Shown in pieces: positions 11,111 through 23,965 of a DNA stretch of 64,000 bases. A program made the translations under genes and the position numbers. Origin of the DNA: Ryuthela nishihirai (taxonomy: Eukaryota > Arthropoda > Arachnida > Araneae > Heptathelidae); the NCBI GenBank assembly GCA_038380435.1, contig JAWZYU010000018.1:52911751-52975750 (forward strand). Direction: 5' to 3'. Numbering within the stretch: position 1 is the first letter of the stretch; the number at the start of each line of letters is the position of its first letter. Below the pieces are notes generated by a model. That model was not told where the DNA came from, searched no databases, and saw nothing but the letters and a program-made list of their open reading frames with translations.

Positions 11111-11824
11111 TTGGCAAAGTGGAGGTAAGAGGAAAAAACACACTTTTAAATTTCATTCTTATGTTTTCTATATATGAACATTTAGTTAATTTTTTTATAT
11201 TTTGCGTTTGGTAATTTTGGAAATATCTTACTTGATCCTCCGTCTTAGGGCTGCACAAGCCCAATTCAATAATAAAGACTAATTACAATGAAATGAATAA
11301 ATGAGGCATTACATTTTTCTGTGCTTGGGGGATCTTACGCGCGCCATCTGTTGCCTTTAAATAGAGGCGCACACAAAACTATTTTTATGAATCTCAAACA
11401 ACAAAAATATAGCTAACAAACGTGGCAAAACCATTTTTTTTTCAGCTTATTATTTCATGAGTTCCATGCCTACAGTAATATCCTGTGATTCTTTACTTCA
11501 AATAGATATTATTTGAATACTCCCACTACCAAAAGTGGACCATGATGTGCAGCAATACTGCTACCCTGAAAACGTTTATTTTTAACAGCTTAAGAGAAAA
11601 TTGTGTTCAGTTGTGTATTTGAAATGTAATTTTAGGTAAGTCAAGTTCTCCTAAAAGAGAACACTTTGAGACCGAAATTCAAACACGAACTGAAATCACA
11701 GAAAGTATTCTTTGAACACGGGAATTTGGTCGTTAACGAAATAATGTTCATAATATTCAGCATAGAGTTGAAATCATGCGAAAATAAGCATCTTATGCAA
11801 CTTTTCTAAGGGTAATCATCATTC

Positions 11825-12036
11825 ACGCCGTCCCATGGCCGAGTGGTTAGCGCGCTTGGCTACTGATCTAAGGGACTTAGGTTCGAGCTCCGGGTAAGGC
11901 ATGGATGTGTGTGTCGTTTTTCTGCTGAGGTCCTGCCATCCTCTCAGATCGTCTACTATGGCATATAAACTGACAGGCTCCTGTCAGACCACTGTGGCAA
12001 GCAGCTGCTTGAGGGGGTATTTATTTTTTATTTATT
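11825..12036 (+). mobile_element. SINE2, full-length, with 12-bp target-site duplication
   Basis: This is the reference copy. The head has A box TGGCCGAGTGGTTAGCGCGC and B box GGTTCGAGCTCC; the long variable spacing suggests a class II (Ser/Leu-type) tRNA ancestor. The body has TTTTTCTGCTGAGGTCCTGC, the palindrome CTGACAGGCTCCTGTCAG, CAAGCAGCTGCTTGAGGGGG, then an (ATTT)n tail. TAATCATCATTC flanks it at 11813-11824 and 12037-12048. Confidence 0.95.
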
Positions 12037-12049
12037 TAATCATCATTCT

Positions 12050-15000
12050 TAGTTGGTTTTTATTAGATTCTTTGTAGGTCATGTTGAAAAGAGAAAACAG
12101 TTAAAACTACGTGTGAATGCGGGAAAAAAAAAGGTAGAACTGTCAAATCTAATGCTGACTACGATATTCCTGTCTGTGTGCAATAGTATCTTGGATAACG
12201 AGAGAAGCACTAATAGGGAAGTGCTTTGCAGCTCTATCACTCCCCCTCCCCCCACGCTCTTTTAAATTGAAAAGAAGAAAGCGGAAATTTGAACCTACAT
12301 ATTAATTTGTAAAGTGTTTGGGTCTAGTAGCCTAATGCTCAATATAATTCTTCTTCATCATAATCACTTCTTTTGAAACACTTCTTTTGTGGCTAACGTA
12401 TTATATATTGCTTTGATTTTAAAATAGCGATTACAGGAAAAGCTCTTGGTATCATTTTTAGCCTTATATATTTTTGGTAATCTTTCTTTATCAGTGAATT
12501 TATGTTATTATCATTCAGAAAGCATTAAAAACCTAATTGGTTTCTAATGTTAGAGAAATATACTCGTTCCGAATATTAATGTTCCTGTATCGAAAACAAA
12601 CCTATGATAGAAATTTGGATAAAAAGCAAACTAAATGCAAACTATGAAAAAAGAATTGGATAGAAAGCGACATGGACTTTTTTTTTTCAAGTTTCAAAAG
12701 TAAATAAGATTATTGCATAGCATCACATTTTATTTTTGACGCCTATGATATTTAATTCACTCTATGTTAGTTTAAGAAACGAAAATCATTTGGTCTATAA
12801 AAAGACATTTAAAAGAATATTTAGTAGGTTTGGGTGACTGTGAAAAGTTATTAAATTTTACTTGATTCTAATCCATCTTAATGTGATATCTTGGAATTTT
12901 GCTAATTTAAAGGTAATATAGAGCTAAAAACTGATAATTAGTAAATGTCGCTGTTTGATTAGTATTTAGAGTATCAGTGCTTGATGTCGCACAAATATGC
13001 AATAAATATACAATTTATGCCAAATAATTATTTTCAATATATCTTGTAACCTGGATGAGTTTATATATTTCCTCGGTGCAAAATGTAACGTTTATAATTT
13101 GTTTTATGTTTATGCTCTTGTAAATTTGTATTTCTACTTTATTCCACTTTAATAAAGCATTTATTGATTTATAAAAAGAACATTTTCTAATAACCCTTAA
13201 AATTTCGGATGCAAATTCTATAAACTACTGACAGTATTCTAATGCACTCTTTTCTTCTTATTATGTTCATCTAAATTCGGAGTTCGAGTTCCAAATAGGC
13301 GAGTTTCGAGAGTGAGATCTTCTTACCATACTATTATTCAGGGGGGGGGGGGGGCATGGCCTCTTTTCCTCACACATTCTGACCTGATAGGAATGACGGT
13401 GATTATTCTTCATTTACATCTTTAATAATCTAAATGAATTTGAATGATAATTGTATCCGTATCCAGACAATTACTACAAAACGTTTTGGGTTTGAGTTAT
13501 TTTATGTTAGTATTTTAATATAACTTGCCATAAACATTGTACATTGAAATTTTATTACAAATACATAATTGCTGTTTTAGGTAAGGCAATGGGAAGTTTA
13601 ATTTTCATTTTTGAATTTTAATAATAAAAAATAAATGATAATAATAAATAAATGTCCAAAAACTCCGTTAGTCTCTCCGTTAGTCTATATATATTATACA
13701 TAAAATATGATTTACAATAAAGTTTGTCTGAGAAAACCATTCTAAGAATAACTGGGCGGCTTCAGCGCTTGAAATTTTCTCCGAACATAAGAAAAACTCA
13801 TTTAGTGTACGATGAAGACTGAAATAATATGAAAACAAATGATCGTGCATGGAGTTTATTCGTTTAATAAGTCAAAGGTTGATTAATATCACAGACGACA
13901 TAAACAGGGAATTTCGCATATTTAGGGAAATGTCCCTGTATTAGGAAATTTTTGGGCTGTGCGGGAAAAGGGAAAAACAGCGGAAAATACCCACTCATCC
14001 CACCCAAAAAAGGAAATTTTTGCCTGTTGATTAAAGACTCAATTGCTACTTTAATTTTTAACCTTTTTGGATACTTCATACCATAGAAAAAAGATCATCT
14101 GACATGTTCCCAGGATGTTGTAAGCTCGACTTCCATTCCCGTCGAAACTCTTTTTTTTACCTAACTCTAGCCCAATACTGGGAGAGTATATAATTTACCT
14201 CTACTCATTTTATTATTTTATTCACTTAAATATTTATTTCGCAAACCATTTTTTGAAACAAGAATTGCCTGATAACAGTTTACAGGTTCTAAAACAATTT
14301 TAGTGCAATATGAAAATCTGATGGATTTTTTTGACGGTTTTACAAAAGTGTTTTGGTCAAAAATATTCAGGAAGAGTGCTTTTGCATTACAGATGAAGCA
14401 TTGTCTTTCAGCTATTATATCGTATCTTCCTTATATCATTTTGACTAATTATGATTATTTGTAATATGAGCAGTTGGATTCCCAGTTTTCAATTACGTAA
14501 TTTATAAGTTCAAGTGTAGAATAACGACGATGAATTGTGACGTAATATAATTTAATATTAATTATTTAATAATATCTTAATCTCTCTCTTTTATTAGTAC
14601 TTTTAGCTCAGAACTTATGATTTTGGTGTTTTTTTATGGAAAAAACATAAATAATTTTTATTTCAACTCTACTTGATAATTTAAATCAACATTTTATAAC
14701 TTTTTTAAATGCAATAATTTTAAGATTTCTTTCTGAAATCTTGAAAAATTTCAATTATTCGTCAAATATTTGAGTTGTTTTGCATTCCGAATTACTGATA
14801 TTCCGATATTTATAAAATATCCGAGACATTTTTTGGTAAATATATTATGCGATTAGATGTTAATTTCTTTTCGTTTTTTAAACAGATCAAACTTGAAACT
14901 AATGTTTTTTCCGTGTTATATTTGAATAAAATATTGGTTTTTCGTAATAGAAAAAAATAAAGAGAAATTGCGCCATTCTGTGTACTATTACCGTTTAGAG

Positions 15001-15120
15001 ATTACGAGGATCTTTCAAATTCGTCAATCAAAACATTTCTCTTTTCACAAGCGAACATATTTTTTAGATAAACTGTTTTCCAAATATAGTAGAACTAAAA
15101 TATTTTACTTTACTGAAATA
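12050..15120. other. unrecognised AT-rich spacer
   Basis: No element boundary or coding signal was recognised. A run of about 12 G lies at 13341-13353. A B-box-like GGAGTTCGAGTTCC near 13279 is isolated. Short open frames have simple, AT-driven composition. Confidence 0.35.
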
Positions 15121-15183
15121 TCAAGGTTTCAGTAAAGTTTCAAGGTTTCAGTAAGTTTCAAGGTTTCAGTAAGTTTCAGTAAA
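15121..15183. repeat. 17-18-bp tandem repeat
   Basis: Four copies of TCAAGGTTTCAGTAAGTT with small indels; the last is truncated. Confidence 0.9.
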
Positions 15184-15574
15184 TTCTGAGAAATTTGGAC
15201 TTCACGAAATGTATACTTATGCAAAGATAATATATTCAACTGTCTGATGATAAAAAAAAATCATAGTTTCATGCCACAAGCACCCACTCCCTCCACTGAA
15301 AAGTTGCCATATTCCTTCATGTTACATTTTTACCTCTTCTGTTATTTCGGTTTGTAGTTAGACGTTGAAGCTGAAGCACACCATACTAACTCTACAATTC
15401 GCAAACAAACCAAAAGCTAATTAACTGCAAAGGAGAGTTGTTATTGTACACTTTTTAACCACGAGTCTCATCTAGAGAGAGACAGAAGAAGCCTTCTGAA
15501 CACTGCTTTGAATTTAACTAATCCCACACTCTTAGTGGTAAAAAGTCACAGATGGAAACAGTGGCACTTTATGC

Positions 15575-15630
15575 CGTGGCACAGTGTGAAGGAGAGCCAT
15601 GCACTGGCAAATTAGCAGAAACTTTTGAGG
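15575..15630 (+). mobile_element. SINE1 remnant
   Basis: GCCGTGGCACAGTGTGAAGG and AGAGCCATGCACTGGCA match the middle of the SINE1 body (GCCGTGGC...GTGTGCGGGAGAGCCAT). No ends are visible. Confidence 0.45.
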
Positions 15631-16077
15631 GGAGGAGGTTTTATTTGTTTTGTAACTACTGTCGAATGAATTTATTTCCCCTACTAAGTTCTGAATGATT
15701 GGGTTCCCCAACCAAACTTCAAGCTACATCTGTAAGTAAAACCACTAGTTTTCTCACAAGCATCAGGTGCACTCAGAATTTTATTTGTTAATAATTTCTT
15801 TGATGGAGGAACTGACAATATATACACTGCCTATATTTGATTTTACTAATGTAATATATGTGTATTTCGATGAAAGTTCTTCAGGGGAATTGATTGCTCT
15901 TTTATTTTTCAGTAACATATCTGTTATGTTTCTTTGAATCTTCTTGTAAGACCTGTAAATGCAAGAGTTCACAGAGGCCAATTAGCACAATATTATTTCT
16001 TACGAAGGATTCGAACACAGTTTCGCTGAAAAACAGCAGAAATTAGTTGGTCACTAGGACGATGCATCTGTATGCAG

Positions 16078-16557
16078 CAGGGGTCGAGGTGGCAAAATGT
16101 TTTGGGTAAAGAGCCAAAAACAGCAAAAAAAAAAGTAAACCAACAAATTTTGGGAGCCGCCAATTATAATACTTATTGGGTCAAGATCTATAACAGGAAA
16201 AAAAAACAAAAAAAACCCGCAGGTTATTTTATTAACAAAAGTAAGATCTTAACATATATTTTTAAAATAGGTGTATTCAAGTGTATACAATAAAACAATT
16301 AAAACAAATTATTTAAAAATATCTGCCGTTCGTCAGTGCGACTTTTGAGTTTGAGTCTTCTCGACCAACATTTAAGAAATTTGGAGTGTATTTAGGGCAT
16401 TTGAATTGCATTAGTGCTTTCAAAATATTGTCTGTCAACCTGATGTAGTGCTTGTTGTAATGAATATTATTAAAAAAAATTCTAATTTGAATATTGAACC
16501 AAAAAGCGTCAAGAGCTATTTTATCGAATGCTCAGAGCCGCCTGTTCCCGACCCCTG
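16078..16557. mobile_element. hAT-type MITE, 480 bp
   Basis: The left terminus is CAGGGGTCGAGGTGGCAAAA; the right terminus read inward on the minus strand is CAGGGGTCGGGAACAGGCGG. A CAGGGGTCG start and interior GAGCCA/GAGCCGCC words are typical of hAT elements. The 8-bp flanks are GTATGCAG and GTATATAG (6 of 8 identical), consistent with a decayed duplication. No transposase frame is present, so it is non-autonomous. The 73-codon frame inside is not a gene. Confidence 0.75.
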
Positions 16558-17559
16558 GTATATAGCAACAAAAAATTGTAGTACATTTGTACAGACATAT
16601 ATCATTAGCTGAAGTTTTGAAAAGAATGAGACAAGAGGCCCTTGAGATTGAATAAGCAAATATCTTTAGCAATTTAAATTTCAGCAGCAAATAACGAGAA
16701 TCAACTTAGGATTTCTCATACGTCTGCGCAAACATTGCTCTTCGCTATTTAACTGATCCAAGATTGTGTAATGTTTTTATGCCAAAAATGCATATCAACT
16801 TCGTAGTAAAGCTCACCCATTAGGATACATGAGCATTACGTTCACTTGGTCATTTGTAATACTTTCTGTTTATCATATATATATATCAGTTTTAAATTTA
16901 TTTGGTTTTAAAACCATTTTGGTCATTTTTAGAAAATCGCATTGATTTTTAACGTTACATTCTGGGAGTAACTTGTGTCTCCTCATCGTTTTCTAATGTC
17001 CCAGATCGGGATTTTGCTTCAAAGCCAATTTATTCTCCAACCTTTGCAGCTAGTCAAAACAATGTTTACCACAAGCCAACATTGAGGAAATCTTTTTGTT
17101 TTATTGTGATCTTTTATAATGATAAGACTTCTGTTCAAATGTTAGCAGCATAAGTAAAGACATGTTTTTGTTAAACAAAGAGGTATATTTTGTATCCTAT
17201 TCAAAACGAATTACCATCGTTAATGCATTGAATAGAGCTTAATTTATTAACTTTATTTTGGTTGACACCTCTGTTTAAAATCTGGTCGCATTCATATGTT
17301 AAACGAAGAAAAAGACTCTTAATAAAAGAAAGAAGAGTTTGAAAATATCAAAACTTCAAAGCAATATCCAAAAAAATGCGTTTCTTAGCTGAAGTCATCA
17401 ACAATTAAAAGGTTTCAAATGAACTTTTTTATTAAAACAAAATCTTGATTGAAAGCGGCTTACTGAAGGAGAATTATTTTCGAATGATTTATGAACGTAC
17501 TCCAGTAATGAAACATAAATTAAGATATTATGACGATTATCTCCCATGTTAGACAATAT

Positions 17560-17840
17560 GTTAGAATCGTACAATGAATGCCATTGCAGTTCCCATTCCT
17601 CTCCATCCAACGAAACGTCTTCTGCAAACAAAGTGCAGCCACTCTGCAACGGCGAGGTATTGATCTAAAGGAGCCAACACTTGTGGGAATCCGTTGGGTG
17701 CTGCACATCCGCTCCCTGAATGCCTGGAAGGTGCTCCTTTTCCTCAGCCCTCGGATTGGTCAGGAAGATGGTCAATGGAAGGGTGCGCCATTGGTGGAAT
17801 TCTCTCTGCTGAGCAACGGTCGATGCAAGCAAATTTAGTT
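17560..17840. other. GC-richer block with overlapping short open frames, identity unknown
   Basis: Base composition changes sharply to near 50% GC. Frames of about 86 codons (plus, 17578-17838), about 67 codons (plus, 17694-17897) and 83 codons (minus, 17398-17649) overlap. None carries a motif I recognise and no clear splice-site pattern selects one. It could be a decayed exon or a fragment of an unrecognised element. Confidence 0.25.
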
Positions 17841-18139
17841 ATTGACAAATGTGCAGGGAGGCTGTGTGTTCATCGCTTGCAGCACTTCTTAACATAGACG
17901 TTTATATTCGTTTTTCTTTCTTGCGCGTTTGCCTTATTGCTGCAGAAGGAAAGTCCCAGAGAGTATCGAATAAGTAAGTGTTCGTGCTTATAGAAGGGAA
18001 TAAATTGCTTCTCGTTAAATAGCTCTAAACGTATATCATGAAGTGGTATTGGAGTTGTTTCCAAGTCCAGACTATTTACAAAAACAAATGATAATTATGC
18101 ACCGGTTAATACACTATATATATCACAGAAAGTAATCGG

Positions 18140-18300
18140 ATACTTCCATGTTATGTGAATAGAAAGATACATTCAAAGCTATCTAACTTCGAAAATGTTT
18201 TTCTTAATGAAAAATATTACTGGAGATAAATTAAAAATCACAATCCAATCCATCCAAATGTATATTTTTCTCGATACTCTTCTAATATATGAAGAACCAG
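18140..18300 (+). mobile_element. foldback MITE remnant
   Basis: ATGTTATGTGAATAGAAAG and CTAACTTCGAAAATGTTTTT resemble the left arm of the elements at 35840-36290 and 39970-40511. No matching right arm was found nearby. Confidence 0.35.
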
Positions 18301-19047
18301 GCAGCTGAAACATTTAATTGTAAATTTTGCTACTCACGAAAATTTACTTTAAAAGATAAAACTTAACTGTTATAAATTTTCAGTTAGTTTCACAACTATT
18401 TCAGTTGTGCAGGTAATAAAACTTTTTTTCGTATCTAACAAAAGTTTGATCCCTTCACTTGTAAATCGCACAGAACCCCACAATCACAATTAGAATTTCT
18501 GATATTGATTCACGTGAATTGTGCTTTCGTATACCAACCAGTTCATAATAACTTTTTGTTTAAATTACATATGAGTGATTCCATAGTCTTTCAGAACGCC
18601 ACAAGTTTTAAAACTCACAATATTTTGTCATGTCAGTGAGCACTTAAGAAATTCGATCATTATTTGCATAAATGTCTATCTAGGTTTGATTGAACTTTTA
18701 CAGTTCACGACTATTTTTTGAGCTATGAAATCGTATTGAAAGTTATAAATCTGTACACGATTCGCAAATCCCCAGAGATTTTTAAATGGGAATCAACTAG
18801 AATAGGGAAATTTTTAACAGGGAAAAAAATACTTTTCAGAGTCAATATTCACATTCCTCCTTTTACGCTAAATCACATATTGCTTTTGTTCACGATTGAA
18901 ATCCAAGTTAAACAGAAACAGAATGACAGAAACTCACCTTTGATAGAAATTTTCCAGCTTGCCTAAATTTTGATAGAAATGGAGTTAAAATTTGTTTGGA
19001 CTCGCACCCCCTCCCTACATAATTAATCGATTCTTCGAATCAAAGGT

Positions 19048-19240
19048 TGGATTGTGTTGTTTCCCTTTGGAGCAGTTACATACAATGAGCTAAATGACCT
19101 AATCTTAAGTTTCTCAAGAGCTGTTGGAGAAGGATTTCTATTGGGAACGACTTAGGAGCAGATGGAAGCATACATCAAGGGCATATAGTATCTTCGTCTA
19201 TGTGCACACACTGTCTTTCTTGCATATGGAGTCATGGCTT
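19048..19240 (-). mobile_element. SINE1 remnant
   Basis: TTGTGTTGTTTCCCTTTGGA and ATACAATGAGCTAAATGACC, followed by GCTGTTGGAGAAGG, match the antisense SINE1 3' half with many substitutions. Confidence 0.55.
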
Positions 19241-19335
19241 AAAATTTGTGAAGCGGCAAAAATAAATAGACAAACTTAATAACTTGAGTAAAAGTCGGCC
19301 GATTGTGACAACATTTGGAATAATGATTGCTTCTG

Positions 19336-19735
19336 CATATATCTGAAAATGATGGGAATATACTGGATATTTGGCAAATGATTTGCAATGAATTTTGACT
19401 GCTAATAATGTTATTCAAAGAGAAAATCTAGAGAATATTTTCTCTAAGCGGTATAAATGAAAGTAAAAAAATTCCTATCATTCTGAAATTTTTGGATATT
19501 ATTGCTGGTGTATAGGTCTATAACATATTTGAAAACCATGGGAATATACTAGACAGCTGATAAATAAATGTGATATGAATTTCAATCGATAATGCTATTC
19601 AATGTACAATGAGCAAATTTTAGCAAATTAACTAAACAGTCTAAATGAAATAAAAAAAAAAGATCATCCTGAAATTTTGAATGAAAAATGTTGTTGATTC
19701 GGTTCCTTACATATTCGAAAACGATGGGGAACGAC
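19336..19735. repeat. about 187-bp tandem repeat, 2.1 copies
   Basis: Units start at 19336, 19524 and 19710 with CATATNTGAAAANGATGGG, and each contains GGAATATACT, AATTTTGACT/AATTTCAATC and TCCTGAAATTTT-like blocks in the same order. Spacings of 188 and 186 bp support a true tandem array. Units are roughly 75% alike by eye. Confidence 0.75.
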
Positions 19736-20666
19736 AAGTTTTTTTTTTATATCATTTTAATTTCAAACAAAAAATTCAAACGGGAAAAATACTAAAAATC
19801 ATGTCAGAAATATTAACAAGAATGAAAATGAACCTAACGTAAAAAAAACATGTGGAATGATTATTGACATAGCATAGCTGCTCGTCACCTTTTGCACCCT
19901 ATTGTTTTGGAAGAATAGATCTCGATTTATGACAGAACAAAGTACTACAACAATAGAACTTCTTTTTTGCCGAGGGTTAGTTGGATTTTAATGCTGCTTT
20001 CTTTTAGTACAAAATGCTAAATTTGTAAAGAAAAAAGTGTTAAATTTGTTTAAAAAAAAGCGCTAAATGATGAGGAAAAACATGACAGCAAAAGAGACGT
20101 AAAAATACACGTGGAAAAAGTTCAGAAAAAAAAATAGTATTTCCAACCATTTAATGAAAAAAAAACGTATTATCTGTATTACACAAAGATATAACAAATG
20201 TATGCAGAATTTGTCCGAAATTTATTTTTAAACCTTAGGACAAGTGATAAGCCATGCATTTGTTTTCGCCTTCCGAACTCTTTAAATATTTAACGAATAG
20301 TACTAGAAATCCATGTTCATAAAAATTTCAGTTGTATATTTAATCCCTCTGTCTATTTTTTTCCACAAAAGACTTATTTAAGAAGTTATGGAATTCCGAT
20401 TTTGTTTTATCTTTGATGCTACAATGAACTTTCTGCTTATGTACAGTTTCTGTATTACAACATAAAGATCTATGCTTTTAAGGAGGGGATGATGATGATG
20501 AGCATATCACACAATGAATATTCCTGCATAGAAAAAGGTCTATGCAGACTCATTCAGTCACTGTTTTGTGGGGTTTTTTTGTTCCATACATAGTTTTATT
20601 TATACATAATTTTTTCCATACTTATACATATATATAATTTTTTTAATATTTCTATGTATGTTTTTT

Positions 20667-21540
20667 TTATAATTGATGAAACATATTTATATTTTTTAAG
20701 AATTTTAAGAGGAGTTTATGTAAAGTGGGTTTTAGTGATTTTTTTGCAGATTCTAAAATAGTTTTAAAATTAAAGTTGTTAATATTAAAGTTATTTAATT
20801 TTTCAAAGTATTCTTTCCTTTCATTTCTGTAATAATTACACAGAAATATTATATGTTCAATAGATTGTATTTCATTGCAGTGTTCGCAATTAGGAGAAGT
20901 TACTTTCTTAAATTTAAATAATGTAGATTTAGTTAAAGCAAGATTGGCTTTTATCCTTAATATTACATTTATTTCTTTTTTATTTAATCCATAATCGTTA
21001 AATTTGCTTATTAAAGGAGATATTTTATATCTATATGTGTTTTGAGCTTTTATATCATACCATGATTGAAGTTCATCTATTAATATTTTTTTATTATTTT
21101 TTTATATATTGAATAGTTAAATGGAGATTGCATAAGTTGATTTAGATTTGAAGCTTTTTTAGCTAAGCTGTCGACATATTCGTTGTGTTTGATATTGACG
21201 TGTGATGGTATCCAATGTATCTGTAGAATGTTCTGTTGGTTTAGGTGTTTGAACATTAAAGTAATATGTCATTTAAATATAGAAAGAAATTACTTTTAAA
21301 TATGTTAAATTGAAAAATTTGTAAAGCAGATTTGCTATTAGTTAATATTATAATATTTTGGTTACGAAATTTTAATGACCAATTTATGGTTAAGATAATT
21401 GCAATTAATTCTGGAATAATAATTGGTTGAAATGAGTCGAGTTTAAAAATGTATTCAAATTGTTCTGCAAGGCAATAGAATGCTCCAGATGCGTTAAGAG
21501 TTTCAAAATTTGTAGATCCATCTGTATATATTTGAATCAA
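20667..21540 (-). pseudogene. LINE RNase H domain and C-terminal CCHC-like knuckle
   Basis: IQIYTDGS (first Asp), ELIAIILTI (Glu) and TNSKSAL (third acidic position replaced by N.S) lie at 21256-21540. After a frame break comes IHWIPSHVNIKHNEYVDSLA (about 21160-21215), the fourth RNase H block. Then NCEHCNEIQSIEHIIFLC (about 20845-20900), a Cys-Cys-His-Cys arrangement, and a terminus ending FLKNINMFHQL before TAA. RNase H would remove the RNA strand during target-primed reverse transcription. Confidence 0.8.
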
Positions 21541-21543
21541 GTT

Positions 21544-22455
21544 TCAATATTTATCATGTATATATGTTTCAGTTAATATTTTTAAAGCAGATGAGTCTTG
21601 TTGTTTTTTGTTTTCTATTCCAAAAATTTTATCTTTAATTATAGGTAAAGGAGCAATCCAATAAGGAAAGTTGGGAATATAGTCACCGCTAGTTTTATTA
21701 TTAAAAATGTCTAAAGTTTTTCCTTTTTCAGGAAAGTTATAGAGTGAAACATCAGGAAATTGCATTATTAATTTGTCTATTATAGGATGTTGCCTATTTT
21801 TAGCAAAAATGCGAAAGATTAGATTTTTTAATGGATATTTTCTTTTTATTTCTATTGCTGGCATTGCAGTTTCTGCATATGTATTTAGGTTATTTGTTGA
21901 TTGCATTAAGCCTAAACAGTATTTTATTGCTTTTGTTTCAATTGTTTCTATTTTTTTTAATTTTGTTTTTGAAATGGTAATTAGAAGTTCGATGCCATAT
22001 AAGCATTTAGGTAGGATAATTGAATTTAAAGTTAGCAATAAATTTTTATTGGAGCTTCCCCAGTTTGATCTTCCAAGAAATCTTAAATAGTTAAAACGTT
22101 TTTTAGATTTTTCAATTGCATTGTGTATATAATTATTCCATTTTAATTTTGAATCTAAGTGTAATCCCAAGAATTTAATATTATCCGTTATTGTGATATC
22201 TTTGCTATTTAATTTTATTTTTAATTCCTTGATTTTATTTTTTCTATGAAAATAAATTATTTTCGTTTTTTCAGTAGAAATTTTTAAGTTCCATTTTTCA
22301 GTATATATTGATAGTTTATTTATTGTATTTTGTGTTCTTTTATTTAAAATATTTATATCTGTATCAATTGACCAGAAGATAATGTCATTAGCATATGTTC
22401 CGTAACTAATTTCTGGATTAAAGACTTCTGAGATGTGGTTTAGATAAATATTCAA
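21544..22455 (-). pseudogene. LINE reverse transcriptase, motif C to connection
   Basis: This 303-codon frame begins NIYLNHISE and contains YGTYANDIIFWS. The canonical FADD/YADD motif reads YAND, so one catalytic Asp appears replaced by Asn. Downstream are FLGLHLDSKLKW, the thumb-like region and a Leu/Ile-rich connection. It ends at an in-frame TGA (21544-21546), after which the RNase H sequence continues in the same frame. Confidence 0.85.
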
Positions 22456-23398
22456 GAACAGAGGAGATAATATGTCTTCCTGTACGATTTCATTTTCAAA
22501 TTTATACTTATTTGATAATTTATTACCAATTTTTAATCTGAAGTTTTTTTCGAATATGAAATGTGAGAGAAAGTATAAAATGTTTCCACAAAATTTTAGT
22601 TTTCTGAGTCTTGCTATTAAGCTTTGATGTAATATTCAGTCAAAGGCTTTTTCCATATCTATTATAGTAGCAACCATGTATAATCTATTTTTTATTGTGT
22701 ATTTTGCATCTGATATAATATTTAATAATAGGTCTTTTGATAATCTGCCAGGTCTGAATCCGAAAACGTTATTATCTAAAATTTTGAATTTTCCTATGTG
22801 CCAAATTAATCTGTTGGAAACTAGTCTTTCAAAAAGTTGAAGAACGTTAGAACTCAAACATATGGGTCTGTATGATGTAAGGTTTTCAGGATTTTTGTTC
22901 CCTTTTTTTATGAATATCATATAATTATCTAACCAATTTGGTGGGTAAGTTTTTGTAGACCAAAATTTATTAAATTGTTGAAGTAATTTAATTTGCCATT
23001 CAAGAGTTAAATTTTTTAATAATTTATTGGTAATTCCGTCAGGGCCAGGAGCAGTGTTATTTTTTAAAATTTTGATGGCAGATCTTAGTTCCAAAAGAGA
23101 AAAAGGGAGATTTAGATAGTCTGTTTTATTATTATAATATAGCTTGTGAAATGTATTTGAATTTTTGAATTTTTGAATTGTTTTATTATCTGGTTTGAAG
23201 TGTAAATGTATAAAATGATGAGCTAAGTCTTCTGTGGTTTCTTGTATTGTCTTATTGTTTTTTAAGGAATATGTATGCATTGGATTATTTGGTGTTATAT
23301 CATTATATAATTTTTATATATTTTCCACAGATTTGTGGTTGTAGTTTGAGGAGACAAATTTTCGGTAAATTTCTTTCAATTTAGTTTTTGTAAATTTT
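22456..23398 (-). pseudogene. LINE reverse transcriptase, fingers and palm
   Basis: The minus strand shows NNTAPGPDGITNKLLKNL, then LTSYRPICLSSNVLQLFERL, FGFRPGR and IDMEKAFD (motif A with its catalytic Asp), followed by an in-frame TGA at 22633-22635. The reading resumes as ILHQSLIARLRKLK and reaches QEDILSPLF, the usual PQG..LSP block with Gly replaced by Glu. A TAA near 23321 and the upstream A-run frameshift also break it. The TGA sits where related elements often have Arg, so CGA-to-TGA decay is a plausible origin. Confidence 0.85.
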
Positions 23399-23965
23399 TT
23401 ATTTTTTTAGATATGTCTTCGTTAAGTCTTTCAAAATTTTGGACATCTCTGAATGTTTTTTCCTATTCATATTTCTCTCAGCTTTTCTACGTATTGCTAT
23501 GAGTTTATTTATGAATATGGTTTGTATATTGCTTTTTGGTATTTTTTTTATTATTGTTTCTGTTTTGTCATTTATTTTATATTTTAGTATTTCTATAATT
23601 TCGATATAATTAATTTTGTTTTTGTGATATATTTTCATTATTGATGTCATTTTTAAATTTTTTAAATTTCTAGTTTTTAAGCTTGGTTTAGTTAAATTTT
23701 GATTTTTAAAATAGATTGAGATGGGATAATGATCGTTCCCATAGTTATCTGAGGATATGGACCATGTTAAGTCTTTAACAATTTTATTGGAACATATTGA
23801 CAGATCAATTATCGATTTTGTATTGAATCTATTTATACATGTTGAAACATTTTCATTTAATACGATTAAATTATTATTTTCTTTTAATTTTACCAAACGA
23901 ATACTTTTATTTTCATTCTTGTGCGAAACCACATTTTACTATGTGTGTTAAAGTCTCCCACTATT
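23399..23965 (-). pseudogene. LINE endonuclease domain, 3' part
   Basis: The minus-strand peptide contains LIVGDFNTH at about 23942-23968, then after a frameshift NNLIVLNEN, IIDLSICSNKI and SDNYGNDHYPISI. The last is the SDH.P block of exonuclease-endonuclease-phosphatase LINE nucleases that nick the target. A frameshift in an A-run near 23400 ends the frame; the sequence continues in another frame toward the RT. Strongly A-biased codon use matches the rest of this LINE and differs from the SINEs. Confidence 0.8.

Noticed and set aside
13864..14079. 71-codon minus frame with FPFLGG and FPLFFPFP
   Set aside because: Phe/Pro-rich simple composition in AT-rich DNA, no recognised motif, no start context or neighbours.
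21773..22090. 105-codon plus-strand frame
   Set aside because: It is an antisense shadow of the LINE reverse transcriptase.
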